Assembly: GCA_903822375.1 (NCBI GenBank) | Contig: CAIJOU010000826.1 | Coordinates: 1 to 10,702 of the forward strand | Length of the DNA: 10,702 nucleotides | Origin: Candidatus Hydrogenedentota bacterium | GTDB lineage: Bacteria > Hydrogenedentota > Hydrogenedentia > Hydrogenedentales > CAITNO01 | Reading direction: 5' to 3' | Part shown: in pieces, positions 4,337 through 10,702 of the stretch | Layout of the letters: each line of letters opens with the position of its first letter | Numbering within the stretch: position 1 is the stretch's first letter | Notes under the pieces: generated by a model | The model's database searches: none | Seen by the model: the letters and a program-made list of their open reading frames with translations, nothing else | Told to the model about the DNA's origin: nothing | Translations under genes and position numbers: made by a program

Positions 4337-6970
4337 TTATGGTGCAGACAGGGCCGGACTGGGGTCGGCGCCGTCCCATACACCGTCCCCGTTCGTGTCG
4401 CAGCTGCGCGGGTCGGTCTCGCCGGGGTCCACCATGCCGTTGCGGTTCCAATCTTCCAACCCGTCGGGAATGCCGTCGCCGTCCGTGTCCGCCCGAAGCC
4501 AGTCTGTTTCGCCGGGATCGCGCACCCCGTTTCCGTTGACGTCTTCAATGTCGTCGGTAAGTCCGTCGCGGTCCATGTCCTGGGCACCCATCCCCGCATC
4601 CGCCAACCAGACAAAGAGTTCGCGCGCAAAGCCTTCCGCCCGTCCGTCGGAGGCCGCGGCCCGCAACGGTGCATCCGAGGCCAGCAGCGCCACCCGTCCG
4701 TAGCCAAAGGAACGGGCCAGAAACAGGGCGGTGGCCGGCGCTTCGGGCATGCGAAGCGTCTTCATGACCGCGGGGGTAGAGGCATCCTTTGCGGCGTCCA
4801 GGGCCGTGCGAAAGCCATAGGCGGCGGGCATGGGCACGCCCGGCCAACTGCGAAGCGGTTCGGGCGCCTCATGGGTCGGACCTACGTTCGGCGCGGGAGG
4901 CGGCTCTCCCGCAACAACCACACCGAAAGGGGCCACCCAGGGCCCAAGCGCCTCGGCCTGATCCCGGTCCGCGCCGCCGACAATTAACAGCCCGCCTCCG
5001 TCGGCAACATAGTCCACCAAGGCCTGCCGCGATGCCACCCCGCGGATGGCGGCCCCGGCGTGCAGCACAATCACGGCGTAGGGGTCAAGGGGGGAAGTGA
5101 CCGGGTCCGACGATTCCGCATGAGAAAAATACAGCGGTGCGGCGGCGAGCCGGGTTGCCAACCCGGCCATGCCGCGCGGGTCCGACAGGTCGCGCATGCG
5201 GGCGGCTGCTTTTGGCCAAAGCCACAGAATGGTCCGCGCCGACGCAGGCGCGGGCTCGACGCGCACCAGCACTTTCGCCGGACTGTCCACGGCGGAGACC
5301 GGGGGTGACCCGCCTTCCAGATATACGCTGAGCCAGCCTTCAGCCAGCGTGTGGGGCAGATACCGCGCGGGGTCCACGCCCATGTATACGGTCCCGGAGC
5401 CATGGCCTGACAGGGGATGAATAATCAGCCAGGGCATTCGCGCAATGTCATACTCCACCCGCCAGGAACCCGGCGCGCCGACGTTTTCAACGTTCAGCGC
5501 GCGCAGTTCGCGGCCCGCCGCCTCTCCCCGAAACAGTACGGCAGGCGGCACGAAAATTCTGTTGTTCGGACCCGCCTGCACGGTATTGTCTGCCTCCTGC
5601 ACGCCCGGGGCAAGAGGCAGAATGGCGACTATTTGGCCGGTTTGCAACTGCATAAGGCACTTCGACGCCCCGGTGGCCGCATCGGCCAGATGAACACGGC
5701 CCGCCTCGCCCACGAGAAGACCGGCGGCGGTCCAGCGCAAGTCGCGAATTGGATTGTCGTATTCCTGACGCGCGTCGCCGCGCTGCCCATTGGGCCAGAT
5801 TTCCAGCCGGGCACCCAAGGACACCGCCACCGTTCCGGTGGCCGGGTCCACGGCCAGCAGGAACCCCCCGGTCACACCGGTAAGCGGGTATTCGGCTTCC
5901 AAGGCGACCGTGCCCGACACCTGGTCCACGCACATTCTGGTGGCATAGGCAAAATCGGTGCCCTGCGCGCGCGAGGCTATCCACAGGTTCTTGTTGTCCA
6001 GGGTATGCATTCGGTCAACCGTGCCGCGCAGGTCGACCGGCCCGGCCGTGACCGTCAACTCCCTGGAGTCGATGATATACACCTGGGACACGGGTTCCGT
6101 GGACCCCGCGCCGGGGATTCGGCCCGAAAAGGCCACGGCGCAAAGATCGGTCTCCGGCAAGTGTGCCAGCGCACAGGCATCCGTGCAGGCGGGATTCCAA
6201 TCGGGCAGTTCGCTGGCGGCGTGCCGAAGGGTTTGCACCAGGCCCGCGCTGCACTTTACCAGCACCGGCGCCGCGCCGGTTTGACCCGCACACAACACGA
6301 GCGCCGACTTGACTGCAGGCAGCCACAACCCGGCCACCGGGCTGCCGGGCAGCGGCCATTCTGCAATCATTGTGGCCGCAGCGTCCGCGCCGCCGCCAAG
6401 AAGGCGCGCCCGCCCCACCGTGGGCGCATTTTCAGTGGTGCCTGCATGGCTTCCAAGCACCAGCAGTCCGGAAGATTTCTGCCCGGGCAGAACATCCACC
6501 GCCCATTCCCGCCAACCCGCCTCGGATTCATGGAACCGTTTCGCGGGCACCATTAAGGGCCATGACCGCAACAGGGAGATGCTCGTTTCGGGATATCCCG
6601 GGTCGGGGTGCAATGGGGATGCAGAGGGGCCGGTGGTGACCGCCACAAGCCCGTCGGGCAGACGGTTTTGCTCTGCAAAAACCCCTGTCAGGGGCATGCC
6701 GAGGAGACTTGAACCGGGCAACGGTCCGCCGCCGGGCAGCGTCTCCCCCATCTCCAGATCCACGGCCTGCGCATATATCCGCGCCGACTGGCGCGTGGCG
6801 GACAAACTGGCGGTAATCACCGCGGCGCGCTGTGCATGGGCAACACCCGCAAATATCGTGACGACAAGGAGCAGAACGCAACTTATGGAACGACCTTGGA
6901 TGACCCTGGTCGGAGCGCAGGCAGCACATCCCCCTAAATCCCCCTTCAAAGGGGGACTTAAGCAGCCCAT
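4337..6970 (-). CDS. Large secreted protein: putative beta-rich N-terminal part, GATase-like domain and C-terminal calcium-binding-type repeats
   Basis: An 877-residue exported protein that I do not recognise as a named family. From the start used here, residues 30-46 form a signal-peptide core (ISCVLLLVVTIFAGVAHA), with likely cleavage before QRAAV. About 47-480 is beta-rich, with recurring strand-turn blocks suggestive of a beta-propeller. About 490-572 resembles a BACON-like beta-sandwich (MPWLIIHPLSGHGSG). About 579-691 and 746-792 look like a class I glutamine amidotransferase-like Rossmann fold (YAVIVLHAG, LVDYVADGGGLLIVGG, YGRVALLASDAPLR). About 798-870 holds DxDxDG repeats. The start is uncertain: ATGs occur at 7072, 7036, 7027, 7012 and 6970. 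I prefer 6970, which has AAAAGG 7 nt upstream. Every candidate lies upstream of a palindromic repeat that is translated as PPLKGDLGG. Surface or periplasmic location is inferred. Confidence 0.85.
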   Translation of the reverse strand: MGCLSPPLKGDLGGCAACAPTRVIQGRSISCVLLLVVTIFAGVAHAQRAAVITASLSATRQSARIYAQAVDLEMGETLPGGGPLPGSSLLGMPLTGVFAEQNRLPDGLVAVTTGPSASPLHPDPGYPETSISLLRSWPLMVPAKRFHESEAGWREWAVDVLPGQKSSGLLVLGSHAGTTENAPTVGRARLLGGGADAAATMIAEWPLPGSPVAGLWLPAVKSALVLCAGQTGAAPVLVKCSAGLVQTLRHAASELPDWNPACTDACALAHLPETDLCAVAFSGRIPGAGSTEPVSQVYIIDSRELTVTAGPVDLRGTVDRMHTLDNKNLWIASRAQGTDFAYATRMCVDQVSGTVALEAEYPLTGVTGGFLLAVDPATGTVAVSLGARLEIWPNGQRGDARQEYDNPIRDLRWTAAGLLVGEAGRVHLADAATGASKCLMQLQTGQIVAILPLAPGVQEADNTVQAGPNNRIFVPPAVLFRGEAAGRELRALNVENVGAPGSWRVEYDIARMPWLIIHPLSGHGSGTVYMGVDPARYLPHTLAEGWLSVYLEGGSPPVSAVDSPAKVLVRVEPAPASARTILWLWPKAAARMRDLSDPRGMAGLATRLAAAPLYFSHAESSDPVTSPLDPYAVIVLHAGAAIRGVASRQALVDYVADGGGLLIVGGADRDQAEALGPWVAPFGVVVAGEPPPAPNVGPTHEAPEPLRSWPGVPMPAAYGFRTALDAAKDASTPAVMKTLRMPEAPATALFLARSFGYGRVALLASDAPLRAAASDGRAEGFARELFVWLADAGMGAQDMDRDGLTDDIEDVNGNGVRDPGETDWLRADTDGDGIPDGLEDWNRNGMVDPGETDPRSCDTNGDGVWDGADPSPALSAP
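4361..4579 (-). repeat. Coding repeats: 30-residue DxDxDG / NxNGxxDPGETD units
   Basis: Two near-identical units and a partial third lie at the C-terminus of the large secreted protein. Unit one runs from DMDRDGLTDD through EDVNGNGVRDPGETD; unit two runs from DTDGDGIPDG through EDWNRNGMVDPGETD; the third is DTNGDGVWDGADP. The spaced Asp/Asn pattern matches calcium-binding thrombospondin type 3 or dockerin/EF-hand-like loops common in secreted proteins of Gram-negative environmental bacteria. Confidence 0.85.
6939..6956. repeat. Palindromic repeat (TCCCCCTT-CA-AAGGGGGA), translated as PPLKGDLGG
   Basis: A perfect 8-bp inverted repeat with a 2-bp centre, sitting in a longer C-rich context (6930-6962). 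On the minus strand it encodes SPPLKGDLGG, just ahead of the signal-peptide core of the large secreted protein. From memory, very similar palindromes are scattered through many environmental bacterial genomes. Here one appears to have landed in the 5' end of a gene. Confidence 0.75.
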
Positions 6971-7315
6971 GGCGCGGCCTTTTGGGCCTGCCCCACGATT
7001 CGGAGGATTCATGTTCTTCTTATGCATGCCCTTCATTGGATCAAGTCTACGCAACACGGGCTTGCCGCGCAAGGCTTGGATTGCCTATTCTTGTTTGCGG
7101 CGGCCATGAGCCCGAATCGGGCCTTTCAAGTCTGTGCGTCCGTCATCGTATGGAAGGACGCAAAGGACCCAAAGGACGAAAAGGACGGATTGGTTTGTCT
7201 CTCTGATGAGGGGCATTGGCCGGCCCGTTCGTTTGTTTCTTCTGCAATGATTGCATGTCTTGGAAAAGCACCTGACATTATTGGCCGCTTTCAGGCACAA
7301 AGAAAGAACCATGCC
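6971..7315. other. Divergent intergenic region between the large secreted protein and ogt
   Basis: 345 bp separating two divergent genes, so it should hold promoters in both directions. I cannot identify convincing -35/-10 pairs in either direction. It contains the alternative start codons of the minus-strand gene (7012-7072) and a four-unit 9-bp repeat (7154-7189). A plus-strand frame stays open across it into ogt, but its codons show no conserved protein and include the repeat. Confidence 0.6.
7154..7189 (+). repeat. 9-bp tandem repeat, four units (AAGGACNNA)
   Basis: The units are AAGGACGCA (7154), AAGGACCCA (7163), AAGGACGAA (7172) and AAGGACGGA (7181), with no indels. It lies about 130 bp upstream of ogt. 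If translated it would give a KDx repeat, but I treat it as non-coding. Confidence 0.85.
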
Positions 7316-7813
7316 ATGGACGCCGCAAATTTCCGTTTTGACACCCCCCAGGGTCCCCTCTACGGCTATCTGACGAACGAAGGCCTGCGTGAACTGCGGC
7401 TGCCCGTTCCAGACCATCCCATTCAGCCCTATATGCTGCATTCACGGCCCAATCATATGCTCGGCCGCAGGCTTATGCACTTGTTTGCGGACTACTTTGC
7501 GGGGGTGGCGGTTGATTTCGGTGAGGTCCCCCTGGACCCTTCCTTCGGCACGCCGTTCCAACGCGCCGTCTGGGAAGCGGCACGCGACGTGTCCCACGGT
7601 CACACAACCACCTATGGCAAACTCGCCGCGCGTATTGGGAGCCCCGGCGCGGCTCGCGCCGTCGGTTCGGCGCTGGGCGAGAACCCGCTGTGCATCGTCG
7701 TGCCGTGCCACCGGGTGCTGGCGGCGAACGGCAGACTGGGCGGTTTCAGCGCGGGACTCGACTGGAAACGATGCCTGCTGCGCCTTGAGGGTATCGGGGA
7801 CTGGAAGGAGTGA
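7316..7813 (+). CDS. ogt: Methylated-DNA--protein-cysteine S-methyltransferase
   Basis: A 165-residue DNA repair protein that removes alkyl groups from O6-alkylguanine by irreversible transfer to its own cysteine. The active site is IVVPCHRV, with C131. The DNA-binding helix region YGKLAARIGSPGAARAVGSALGENP (100-124) includes the conserved arginine of GAARAVG that flips the damaged base. The C-terminal GRLGGFSAGLDWKRCLLRLEG (139-159) is also typical. The N-terminal ribonuclease H-like part (1-75) is of normal length, and no Ada-type zinc or AraC domain is present. I chose ATG 7316 because FRFDTPQGPLYGYL follows at the family's usual distance; the purine run before it (AAAGAAAGAA) is only a weak ribosome binding site. 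An in-frame ATG at 7247 is an alternative. Confidence 0.95.
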   Translation: MDAANFRFDTPQGPLYGYLTNEGLRELRLPVPDHPIQPYMLHSRPNHMLGRRLMHLFADYFAGVAVDFGEVPLDPSFGTPFQRAVWEAARDVSHGHTTTYGKLAARIGSPGAARAVGSALGENPLCIVVPCHRVLAANGRLGGFSAGLDWKRCLLRLEGIGDWKE

Positions 7814-7866
7814 TGCGGCCCGGGTAGAAGTAACCTGTTCCCGGGAGGAGACCTGCGGTCGGAAGA

Positions 7867-7892
7867 GTGGCATGGTCGGGAGACCATGCCAC
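7867..7892. repeat. 26-bp stem-loop palindrome between convergent genes
   Basis: An 11-bp perfect stem (GTGGCATGGTC, 7867-7877, pairing with 7882-7892) around a GGGA loop. It lies in the 127-bp gap between the end of ogt and the end of the convergent membrane-protein gene. There is no T-run on either side, so it is not a classical intrinsic terminator. It looks like a dispersed REP-type palindrome that may still block transcription from both sides. Confidence 0.75.
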
Positions 7893-7940
7893 AACGGGGG
7901 CGTCTGGCGGGAACGGGATGCCAGTGCCCTTCCGGGAGGC

Positions 7941-8300
7941 TTATGCGAAGTAGGGAACGATGTAGACCAGCAGGTAGACCAGCACGAACATAAGCACCAT
8001 GCTCCACACCATGAGCACGCCGAGGAAGGCAATCTTGCCCAGACTGCCCCTGCGGAAGGAACGGACCGCATCAATCAGCGCCCCCAATGCAATGACGGCC
8101 ACAACCGCATCAATGCCGGCATCGATCATCCCGTCGCGGTTCCACGCCTGTCCCTGCCGCTGATGAAGGTCCAGCAGACGCAGCAACCCGTTCACGGCAA
8201 GAAGAAAGAAGGCCCCGCTGCCCACCATTGCCACGAGGGAACAACGGTATCCCTTTTGGCAACCGCAGGATTTGTTGTCTGTTGTGCATGTTTCGGCCAT
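7941..8300 (-). CDS. Small membrane protein with cysteine-rich N-terminus, function unknown
   Basis: A 119-residue protein that I do not recognise. The first 20 residues hold four cysteines (C5, C12, C14, C20; SCGCQKGYRC at 11-20), which could bind a metal or form disulfides. Three hydrophobic stretches follow at about 22-43, 59-78 and 89-117, consistent with three membrane helices. A charged loop, HQRQGQAWNRDG, lies at 46-57 and RSFRRG at 80-85. No signal peptide or catalytic motif is visible. The start at 8300 has GGAGA about 8 nt upstream and a perfect TATAAT at 8323-8328. It is transcribed alone, convergent with ogt and divergent from the Tat oxidoreductase gene. The longer upstream frame is arginine-rich and overlaps the next gene, so I rejected it. 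Confidence 0.75.
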   Translation of the reverse strand: MAETCTTDNKSCGCQKGYRCSLVAMVGSGAFFLLAVNGLLRLLDLHQRQGQAWNRDGMIDAGIDAVVAVIALGALIDAVRSFRRGSLGKIAFLGVLMVWSMVLMFVLVYLLVYIVPYFA

Positions 8301-8322
8301 GATTCGTTTCTCCAGTGCGGCA

Positions 8323-8328
8323 ATTATA
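8323..8328 (-). promoter_or_regulatory. Candidate -10 element (TATAAT) for the small membrane protein
   Basis: The minus strand reads TATAAT exactly, in otherwise GC-rich DNA, 22 nt before the start codon at 8300 and just ahead of the GGAGA ribosome binding site. The -35 region at the right distance (about 8346-8352) matches poorly, so this could be an extended or activator-dependent promoter, or chance. Confidence 0.4.
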
Positions 8329-8496
8329 CGCGAGGGACGCGAGCCCGTGCATCCGAAGCACGATGAAATGCAGCCCCGCGCGGGCCGGACCATTGGAGTC
8401 GGTTTTTTCTTCCTTGCCTGAGCCGGGCAAAATCGGCAGAATAGGCGGCGGTCTTGAAACGGCACGCCCCGCAGGGCGCAAGAGATGGAGAAGGAC

Positions 8497-9774
8497 ATGA
8501 ACGATTTGAGCAAGAACGCCCCCACCCGGCGTGAATTCCTGACGCGGAGCGCCGCGGCGGCTTTTGGCTTTTCAATCGTGCCCCGGCATGTGCTGGGCGG
8601 GCTCGCATTCACGGCGCCGAGCGACGAGATCAACCGCGCCGTCATCGGCGTGGGCGGCATGGGCCGCGGCCACCTGGGCTACACGGGCGCGCGCACGGTC
8701 GCCGTCTGCGACGTGGACAAGGGGCATCTGCAGTCGGCGCTGGACTCGCTGGACAAGGGCGTGAAGGGCTTCGGCGACTTCCGGGAAGTGCTGGCGCTGC
8801 CCGAGGTGGACGTGGTGCACATCGCCACGCCGCCGCACTGGCACGGGCTCATCTCCATCGCCGCAGCCGAGGCGGGCAAAGACATATGGTGCGAGAAGCC
8901 GATGACGCGCACGATCGGCGAGGGGAAGCGCGTGGTGGAGGCGGTGCAGAAGCACGGCCGCATTTTCCGCATCAATACCTGGTTCCGGTTCAAGGACAAT
9001 TTTTACGGGTTTGGCTCGGCCGTTAAACCGATCAAGCAGATCGTGGACAGCGGCGAGATGGGCTGGCCGTTGAAAGTCACGGTGGGCATAGGCACGGGCT
9101 TCGACTTCAAGTTTTTCTGGAGCGGCAAGACCGACCTGACACCGCAGCCGATTCCCGCCGAACTGGACTATGATTTCTGGCTCGGCCCGGCGCCGGACAA
9201 GCCGTACCACCCGCACCGCGTGCACCAGACTTTCCGCGGCTATTGGGACTACGACGGCGGCGGATTGGGCGACATGGGCATGCATTACCTCGACCCGGTG
9301 CAGTACCTGCTGGGCAAGGATGACACGAGCCCGGTGGACATCGAGGTGGACGCGCCGCAGCAGCACCCGGACGCCGTGAGTTCGTGGCGGCGGATCACGA
9401 TGCGCTACGCCGACGGGTGCGAGATTATCCTGGACGGCGAGGGCAAGTCGGAAGGCCAGGCGTACATTGAGGGACCGAAGGGCAAGCTGTACAAGGGCCT
9501 GCGCCTCGAAATCAACGGCCAGGAAAAGGTGCTGCGAGGCCTGCCCGAACCCGCGCCGCAGGAAGGGGACTTCTACGCGTGCATGCGCACGCGGCGGCGC
9601 TTCGCGCTCAACGAATCCAACGGGCACCGCTCCTGCACGCTGGTCAATCTGGGCAAGACGGCAGTCCAACTCGGCCGCAATCTGCACTTCGACCCGGTCA
9701 AGCAGGAATTCGTCGGCGATGAGGAGGCAAACCGCCAAATCTTCCAGCCGATGCGCGGCGCGTGGCGCGTATGA
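8497..9774 (+). CDS. Tat-exported Gfo/Idh/MocA family oxidoreductase
   Basis: A 425-residue NAD(P)-dependent oxidoreductase of the type expanded in PVC-like bacteria. A twin-arginine signal TRREFLTRSAAAAFGFSIVPRH (10-31) implies export of the folded, cofactor-bound protein. The nucleotide-binding motif is IGVGGMGRGH (50-59). CEKPM (132-136) is the family EKP motif. The substrate domain holds YHPHRVHQTFRGYWDYDGGGLGDMGMHYLDPVQYL (237-271), with H263 in the GDMGxH motif. Length fits the subfamily. I chose ATG 8497 because GGAG at 8487-8490 sits 6 nt upstream; an in-frame ATG at 8485 lacks such a site. It is followed 56 nt later by a HEAT-repeat secreted protein, probably in the same transcript. 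The substrate is unknown; glycan-derived sugars are the likely class. Confidence 0.95.
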   Translation: MNDLSKNAPTRREFLTRSAAAAFGFSIVPRHVLGGLAFTAPSDEINRAVIGVGGMGRGHLGYTGARTVAVCDVDKGHLQSALDSLDKGVKGFGDFREVLALPEVDVVHIATPPHWHGLISIAAAEAGKDIWCEKPMTRTIGEGKRVVEAVQKHGRIFRINTWFRFKDNFYGFGSAVKPIKQIVDSGEMGWPLKVTVGIGTGFDFKFFWSGKTDLTPQPIPAELDYDFWLGPAPDKPYHPHRVHQTFRGYWDYDGGGLGDMGMHYLDPVQYLLGKDDTSPVDIEVDAPQQHPDAVSSWRRITMRYADGCEIILDGEGKSEGQAYIEGPKGKLYKGLRLEINGQEKVLRGLPEPAPQEGDFYACMRTRRRFALNESNGHRSCTLVNLGKTAVQLGRNLHFDPVKQEFVGDEEANRQIFQPMRGAWRV

Positions 9775-9830
9775 CCCGGTGCTTGCCCCGCAGAAACGGT
9801 TACAACTCCTCACCTGAAGGAATGCATACA

Positions 9831-10702
9831 ATGACCCGCACAATGAAATGTCTTGCAACGGCGCTAATTGCCGTGCTGATGGTGTGCGTTGCCCACGCCG
9901 CCACCGTCGATGAACTGTTGGCCAAGTTACCCGGCCAGAACGCCGCCGAGACGGAGGCGGCCTGCGCCGCCATTGTCAACGCGGGCGCACCCGCGCTGGC
10001 GGAGATCTGCGCCAAGATTCTGCCCGAAGCGTCCGGCAACGCCGACCTGGCCCAACGCTACGCAGTGAGCGGACTGGCGAAATACTGCGGTGCGCCGGGC
10101 CGCGATGCGGCGCGAACGCTGTTCACCCAGGCGCTGATCGACGCGTTGGGCCGCGCCACCGACCCCACGGTGAAGCAGTTCTTCGCCTTCCATCTGGAGT
10201 GGGCCGGCAATGATGACGCCGTGCCCGCGCTGGCCGCGTTTCTGGACGATGCGGCCACGGTGCAGCCGGGCGCGGCCGCGCTTGAAGCCATCGGCACGCC
10301 CGCGGCCGTGAGCGCGCTGACAGCGAAACTCGCCACCGCACCCGAGGCGGGAAAGGCGCGCATTGCCAAGGCCATCGACATCATCGGCGGCGTGCCCGCG
10401 CCGCCCGTGGCGCCCAATGCCGCTAAGACGGATGGGCCGTCGGCGCGAGCCCTTGCGCTGGAGGCGCTGGTCTGCGGGAAGGGCGAACTGGCCGCGCCGG
10501 AACTGGCGGCCGCGGCGTCCGATCCCGATCCGCAGTTCCGCGGCGCGGCGCTGCTGCTGACCAAACGCATCCCCGGCAAGGCGGGGAGCGCGCCCTGGGC
10601 GCGCGCCCTGCGCGGCGCGAAGGACCCTGCGGTGCGCGCGCAAATCGTGGCCATGCTGGCAACCCGCAACGACGAGACGGCGCAGAAGGCCGTGCTGGGC
10701 GC
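9831..10702 (+). CDS. Secreted HEAT-repeat protein (3' end beyond the window)
   Basis: An open frame of 290 complete codons that runs off the right edge without a stop. The first 23 residues form a signal peptide: MTRTMK, a hydrophobic LATALIAVLMVCV core, then AHA before the cleavage site. The rest is alanine-rich paired helices typical of HEAT-like repeats, for example QRYAVSGLAKYC (75-86), PTVKQFFAFHLEWAG (112-126) and AVPALAAFLDD (130-140), with a proline-rich break near 189-196 and further repeats after 205. Such N-terminal helical regions often precede other domains, for instance 3-keto-disaccharide hydrolase (DUF1080) domains in planctomycete-like genomes, but nothing of that kind is visible here. 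AAGGA lies 9 nt before ATG 9831; ATG 9843 is a less likely alternative. It starts 56 nt after the Tat oxidoreductase, suggesting co-transcription. Confidence 0.88.
   Translation, partial: MTRTMKCLATALIAVLMVCVAHAATVDELLAKLPGQNAAETEAACAAIVNAGAPALAEICAKILPEASGNADLAQRYAVSGLAKYCGAPGRDAARTLFTQALIDALGRATDPTVKQFFAFHLEWAGNDDAVPALAAFLDDAATVQPGAAALEAIGTPAAVSALTAKLATAPEAGKARIAKAIDIIGGVPAPPVAPNAAKTDGPSARALALEALVCGKGELAAPELAAAASDPDPQFRGAALLLTKRIPGKAGSAPWARALRGAKDPAVRAQIVAMLATRNDETAQKAVLG

Noticed and set aside
5417..6556. Plus-strand open frame opposite the large secreted protein (379 codons)
   Set aside because: Shadow frame rich in Arg/Gly/His; the minus-strand gene has a signal peptide and ordered repeats.
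7022..7315. N-terminal extension of Ogt by about 98 residues
   Set aside because: The frame is open but contains the 9-bp repeat, lacks a ribosome binding site and goes beyond the normal length of the family.
8385..8408. Possible intrinsic terminator (short stem followed by six T) on the plus strand upstream of the Tat oxidoreductase
   Set aside because: The stem has only five pairs with a bulge, and no plus-strand gene ends just before it; an attenuator is possible but unsupported.
8572..9858. Long minus-strand open frame opposite the Tat oxidoreductase (428 codons)
   Set aside because: Antisense shadow of a gene with clear Tat, EKP and GDMGxH motifs; its own translation is compositionally biased and unrecognisable.
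9927..10669. Minus-strand frames opposite the HEAT-repeat gene
   Set aside because: The plus frame has a signal peptide, a ribosome binding site and helical repeats; the opposite frames are arginine/alanine-rich shadows.

Overview
The window is a GC-rich bacterial chromosome fragment. Its gene content is two Gfo/Idh/MocA-type oxidoreductases (one with a twin-arginine signal), a ThuA-domain protein, a GH4 glycosidase, a secreted HEAT-repeat protein and a GxxExxY protein. This mix is typical of uncultured PVC-like lineages and of Candidatus Hydrogenedentes. The phylum is inferred from gene content alone: no rRNA, tRNA or marker gene is present to fix it.

Layout. From about 6970 down to 1, all genes lie on the minus strand. 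In transcription order they are: a large secreted protein with calcium-binding-type repeats (4337-6970), a 7Fe ferredoxin (3921-4262), a GH4 alpha-galactosidase/alpha-glucosidase family enzyme (2481-3782), a PmtA-like methyltransferase (1861-2445), a ThuA-domain protein (1061-1705), a GxxExxY protein (562-1002) and a cytosolic Gfo/Idh/MocA oxidoreductase that runs off the left edge (1-549). A 345-bp divergent region (6971-7315) separates these from ogt (7316-7813, plus). Ogt converges on a small membrane protein (7941-8300, minus). A second divergent region leads to a Tat-dependent Gfo/Idh/MocA protein (8497-9774, plus) and a HEAT-repeat secreted protein that runs off the right edge (9831-10702, plus).

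How the genes fit together. GH4, ThuA and the cytosolic oxidoreductase suggest intracellular, NAD-dependent breakdown of sugars or glycosides. The Tat oxidoreductase and the HEAT protein suggest a parallel envelope-side step. These links come from gene neighbourhood and family, not from proven substrates. Ferredoxin, methyltransferase and Ogt look like housekeeping genes.

The most unusual signal is in the small repeats. The GxxExxY gene has about 50% GC in the part counted, against 75% in a stretch of its neighbour. It is bracketed by inverted copies of an 8-bp-periodic repeat (575-609 and 1026-1052), as expected for a cassette dropped between two operon genes. Two other intergenic regions each hold exactly four units of a different 9-bp tandem repeat (1772-1807 and 7154-7189). 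A stem-loop sits between the convergent genes (7867-7892). Another palindrome (6939-6956) appears to be translated as part of the N-terminus of the large secreted protein.
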